Below, one piece after another: positions 55,901 to 61,900 of a stretch of DNA of 64,000 nt (the first letter of the stretch is position 1; every line of letters starts with the position of its first letter). The DNA is from Apricaphanius iberus. Lineage: Eukaryota > Chordata > Actinopteri > Cyprinodontiformes > Aphaniidae. The DNA lies in contig JAPXFQ010002824.1 of the NCBI GenBank assembly GCA_028564705.1, forward strand, positions 2,074,501 to 2,138,500. The letters run 5' to 3'. The notes under the pieces are model-generated. The model was not told the origin of the DNA, searched no databases, and saw only the letters and a program-made list of their open reading frames with translations. A program made the position numbers and the translations under genes.

Positions 55901-58900
55901 AAACTCATGGCTGCAGGTCCATGGCTGCAAGTCCTGCAGTAACAGACCATCACACTACCACAATCATGTTAATGATGTTCTTTTTTTTCTTTCTTTTTTC
56001 CTAGACACTATTAATTTTGTCACAACTTTCCTATTTTTGCCCATGTTGGCTCTACAGTAACTACGGTTTGCTGGATTTCTAAAGCCTTACAAATGTCTTT
56101 TCAACTGATTTCTAACTGGTACATTTCAACAAATTTGTTTCACATCTGTGGATTTCTTTAGACTGGGACATGTTTGGCCTTTTGAGATCTTTTGGCCTAC
56201 TTTATGTTGTTCCACAGGTTCTATTTATTTGTGATTGTAATTAGACCAAGATCTGGCAAGTGAACTTGAGTTTGGCTTTCCAAAACATTTTGTAAATTAA
56301 AGTTGGCCGGGTTGCTTTGGATAGATCTAAATGGAAGCATCTATCCAAGCTGCCTGTGTATTTAGTTAGGCGATCTTTGCCTCATATTTACGTTCCTTTA
56401 ATTGAGAACATTTAAGTGTTAGAAAAACCCTCTGTTAGTCTATTAAATATTATCTACCACCAGAATTTTTTTTCTTGTTAAAAAGGAGCAATAATCTTTG
56501 ATGTTTTACGAAGCCCAATTGGTTCATAGAGGGTTAAAACCAGAAAGAATGGAAATTAGTTTTAACAACTTGCAAGAATTATTTTTTTTACATTATATAT
56601 CATTCCTTGTTATAATTCTTTCTTTCAAGAATTAATTAAAAATACTAAACTAAAAACCAAACTAAGCTGGAACACTTACGTACTCATACAAGTGTGTGGG
56701 TAAGGACATGGTTTGTTTATAGCACGTTCACACTGCCCTGAACCTTTGACACTTTTGACGCTCTTAACCCAGCACGTCAACCAATCAGAGCTTCTGACTG
56801 TAGTGACATTGTCCAAGGTCAACTTTATCTAGCCAACAAAAATCAGCCATTGTTTAAAACATACGCCAGAGAAAGGCCTGCTCAACCACTAAGCAAGCTT
56901 CAGCCTAAAAATGTATAGGCATCAACTAGTCGCTTTGTGAGCATTGTTTGATGCTAAAATAAAAGTACAACGTGGCTGTATGAACTATTAAAGAGGGGAA
57001 CTGAACTGGGTTTGTGTATTTAACATTGACTGACACTTAATTTCATTATTACTACACCTTTTACTTTACTAACTCATGATGAAATGACTCCGACATTCTG
57101 TACCTAACACTTCACCATAAAGCAGGTTTGATTCAAATATAAATTTGAGCCAATAGTAAATAGAGGCTACGTTCTGAAGAAAGATCAAACAGTCTTTAAA
57201 TCTAACTTGGACAAAAAGTCAATTGCTTATTGTCCTTATGATGACTGTAGAACAAAGAGCACCGGTTTCAAATAAAAAAAAGGCTTTATCTTTATGATAC
57301 ATACAGATTTCGATAAATATTCTTTCACCTGTTAGTGTTCCTTGCACCGTCCTACACTGAAATACCCATCAGTACAGTAACTGTCCAAAATCCCTCTAGA
57401 CATCCTGTTTGTCTCTGGACCCCCTCTCTCCTAGCCTAAACAACTGGTTCCACATGAAGCAGATTGTGGGGTAGAGAGAGGATAAATGCAACCATGTGTG
57501 TATGCAAGTGTATAAATGAACCTATGTGTGTTCATGCGTGCCTTTGAGTCTGTATGTCTATGTGAGCCTATGTGTACATAATTAAATAGCTGTGCAAAAA
57601 TAATAAGCTTCTTTTTAAAAAGAAAAAAAAAGTCTTCAAATAATGTTAAAGTGGCTCATTGGTATTGCTCAACAGCGTCCCACACAATATAGACATCCAG
57701 GAGAACACCCACTGTGATCCCTGAAACCAAAACTATATGAGGGTCTTACTCAGACTGAAACAAGCTGAGATACTGTATCCAATGGTGACGGGAAAAACCG
57801 GTGTTGTTGGAGGAAAATTATAAACAAGATGAGCCACATGGCAAATTACATTAGCTAAATTGTAAGGGTTTACCAGCTGACACTTGGGGAAATATATCGT
57901 AAATATGACAGAGAACGGGTATGGTTCTGTTTTTAAGAAGAATGTTGGGGTTGCTGTGGGAGATGAAGGAAGATCAGGGTCATCTGTCTGCCTGTGGTTA
58001 TGTGGAAATGCCCGTCACAGGGAAGGTTTATGGTAATGTGCAAAAGTGCACATCTAGAGAATGACAGTCCTAACTGTTCTGATTTTCCAAAAAAGCTTGA
58101 TGTCAGTTAATTTGTAAGAAGTTATTGAAGTTCAGTTTTCTTCCAGTCTTGCCATATATTCTTTGATGGATTTAGAACTAGACTTCGACAAGGCCATGGT
58201 GACATATGGACATGCTGTAAAATGGTTTAAAATCAAATGTGCAACTAGAAGAATAACTCCTGCCACAGTTTCAAATATTTTGCCTTTAAATGGTAAAATG
58301 AAAGTAATTTATAAAGCGCTCTTCTCACCAAGCACTCAAATCAAACACTCCAGTCACATTCACTTAAACAGACTCACAAATGCACACACATTCACAGACT
58401 AATATACAGATCAATAGGCACCTTAGGTTATGACTAGGGACATATTTATACATTACTGGAGGAACTTTGAATTGCACCCACAACTAACAGATTATTTTAC
58501 ACATTTGCCTTCTATTTAGCTCCATATATTAGCCCCATTAGTCCCATCTGACCAGACCACAATCTTTAACAGCTGTGCTGTGTCCTCCACATTACTTCTT
58601 ATGACGGTCTCTCTACAATGGGTGTACTTTTGCCACTCTTCCATTAAGGCCAGATTCTGCATGATAAATAGTTCAACTATTGACAGGTTCTTCCACCTCA
58701 GCTGAAAATCTCTGAAATTGTGCCATTTTCTTTCTCTTTAAATTTAAGTCTCTATGAGATGTTCACAGCTTGGAATATTGTGTTACAACCGTACCCTGCT
58801 TTAAATCTCTCCACATCTTCACTGCTGACCTGTCTGATGTCTTCCTTTGTCTTCATGATGCTGTTTGTTCATTATTGTTGACTAAATAAACCTCTGAGAG

Positions 58901-61900
58901 CTTCACAGAGAAGCTGGGTTTATACTGAGATGAAATTACACACATATTGACTCCATTTACTAATTAGGGGACTGTAAAGGCTTCTCTGGATTTTAGTTAG
59001 GGGTATCATCTTAAAAGGGGCTAATATCGTATGCATGCATCATTTTATTAATATTTATAAAAAATGAGAGCAACTTCTTTAAGTGGCACAGTTATTTCTG
59101 TTGATGTATCATACAAAATACAGACAAACCCCATTGAAGTCTATGGTTGTAATGTGACAAAATATGAAAATTTATGCTTTTTTTGCTGTACATGAACACC
59201 ACACTTTAACACTAGCGAGAACAACCATTTCCAGGAAGCCTAGATCAACAGTCTGACAACATATTCACTAGAATCCTGCACATATCTGAAATGTTAACCA
59301 GAAATCCTCAGTGTCTCAGACTGACAGACAGCAGATGTGATTTATGTTCGTAGCCAGGGAAAGTGTCAGTATTGATCCCTTGGTTATTGATCTGCTGGTT
59401 AATGGGATTTAAAGGAACGGTGTGCACTTTAACACATGCTGTCCACGAGTAAATTAAAAATAAATCAGTAGGATTGAAGTCATACAAGGACCAGATGTGC
59501 ATCCCTTCATTCATCTTTAATGGTGCAGCCAACAGGTCTTAGCTTAGTGACGCATTTGAGCTCCAGGCTTTGTGCATGTCAGTCATTGTCTAATTAACGT
59601 GAGAATAAAACAAACACTTCCAAAAGGAATGAACTCTGGGCTGCTGTACAAAAAAACATCCCAGATGATTCTATCTCAGGCCACATCTGGTGAGGTAAAA
59701 ATAGCCCAATACACACAACATATGCGCCCTCAATGCGGTCGTCACACGATGCAGCAAGGTTCACACACGCAAAACCTTTCATCGCCGCACTTCCTGATTG
59801 GCTGAAGGGATTTAAGGAGCCTGACAGGATTTCCTCAGCCCAAGAACTTACAGGCCGACAGTCACAAGATCACAGAAAAAAACCTGGTGCTAGTTATAAA
59901 GACAGCCGCAAAATGTAAACCTCTCATGGAGGTGTGTAACACCACATGAGAATAGTTATACACCAATTTTTACAAAACTTTCATTTTTTCATTATTAGAA
60001 AGCATGTTTTCAGCATACCATTATAGCCATCCTGGTTGACATCTTCCAGTGGTGCTATAGCGGTCCCAAAACGTCCAAAAGTGTAGGTACCACTGAGAAC
60101 AATGGGTTGAGAAAATGCGAGCGGAGCCAGCTGCAGGTACAGATACACCCTTCCCACTTCTCTGGGTTTGCTCTCCATCTCCCTCTCCATGTAGAGGGGT
60201 GCTCCAACCAGGATATCATCCATTCTAGGAGAATTTAAAGCATGTGTTTCAATGAGCGGAGGCGAGCATGGTGCCAAAATTAATTCAGGTTCAAATGGTA
60301 AGGCGATTGTCCACTTACTCGTCTCCATTTAAGTCAGTGACAGCCACTGAGTAGCCAAAATAGGACGCCATCTGAAAAACACACAAGGAAGCAACAGTTT
60401 AGCTTTGAGCTAAAAAGCTTTGCTAATTTCCTTTAAGGACAAGGGTAACAAGGTGATCCTACCTGTTCACCTGTGAAGTTCTGGATAAAGGTGAGATTAG
60501 TGGAGTTGATCATTGCAACCTAAAACAGACAATACAGGGAGAATGCATCTTACTTTCATAGTATTAGAGATTGCTGCGATGCAAATGACTTGATATAATT
60601 AAACAGCACACTGTGAGAAAGGGTAGGAACTTTTGCAAGATTAATGATTGTAACTTTTTACAAATCGAGATCATTAAAAGTATTTGACTACATACTATAA
60701 TACTACTTTATTATAACTAGGAACTATGGAACTGGAATGCATGTGATTGCATTTGAATCTATCTGTATTATTGTTTTGGATTTATATTTGAGCATCTTAA
60801 TATCAGAAAAACATATAATTTTAATACTACTACTAAAAATTATGACAGCACTGTTGATATTTAACAGAAATGCTCTATAATCTTTGCTTTCTGTGTCATA
60901 TCTCCCCCAAACTCTGTGAACTCAATTATCTAAGTCACTAAAAACACACATAAGGTGTGATAAATAAGGGCAGCTAGAGTATGTCCAAATAGGAGAAAAC
61001 CCCCCAACATATATTACAAAGAAGCAGTCTTTTGCAACTTTGATATTGCAAACACTGATGATGATTGTGATTCCATCTATTTTGCCATTCTAATTGATCT
61101 GATGCATTTTTATGTATCATATTGTCTTGTAAAGTATCGTCAAGAGATTTTTGTAGCAAACTGATGGTATACAAAAACCAACTGAACTGAAATGACTCAA
61201 ATAAAAACCAGGCTGCTATTGTTACCCATCAGGATCAAACACACATTCCATATGACAGAAATTAATTAGAGAAAAGGCAATTTAAAAAGTCTGCCATAAA
61301 ACTGAAGCTTTCTTTTCCCTGCTCACCCACTTTTTGGGGAGTACAATCTTTCTCTCCTTCCCCCATCCTAGCCTCAGTTGCAGGGACAGACAAAGAGGAG
61401 GCTAAGAATTCCTTCATAAGAACTAAAATAACAACCACATGGAGACAGCCAGAGGCCATACACAAGCATACAGACACACATGTGCAAGACAATGCATGTT
61501 AACTCAATCACTGATCTCTGAGACGACCTAAAGAAGTGCAGACTTAAGGAAATTTATGGACAGACGGTTGTGTGTAAACACAAACACTGGATCAATGGCG
61601 AGAAAATTAACTTTCCTTTGGTCTCAATTGTTGGATTGGTCACAGAGGAAACCTGATCAGAGCTAGTAGCTGTTCCAGAGTCCAAACCTCTAACACGGCT
61701 TAACTGCTCACTCACAGTTGCCTCTGCTGGGACGCTCAGAATGGAGTGTTTGTACGGGACAGATCTTTCTGGTATTATGTTTGCGGTGAGTCCTGAGTGT
61801 GTGTGTGTGTGTATGTGTGTGTAGAAAAGGGTTAGAAGAGTTAGGTAGGGTCACTGCCCTCCAAATAAAGCGGAAGCTGTGTGTTATTAAGGAGGTTTGA

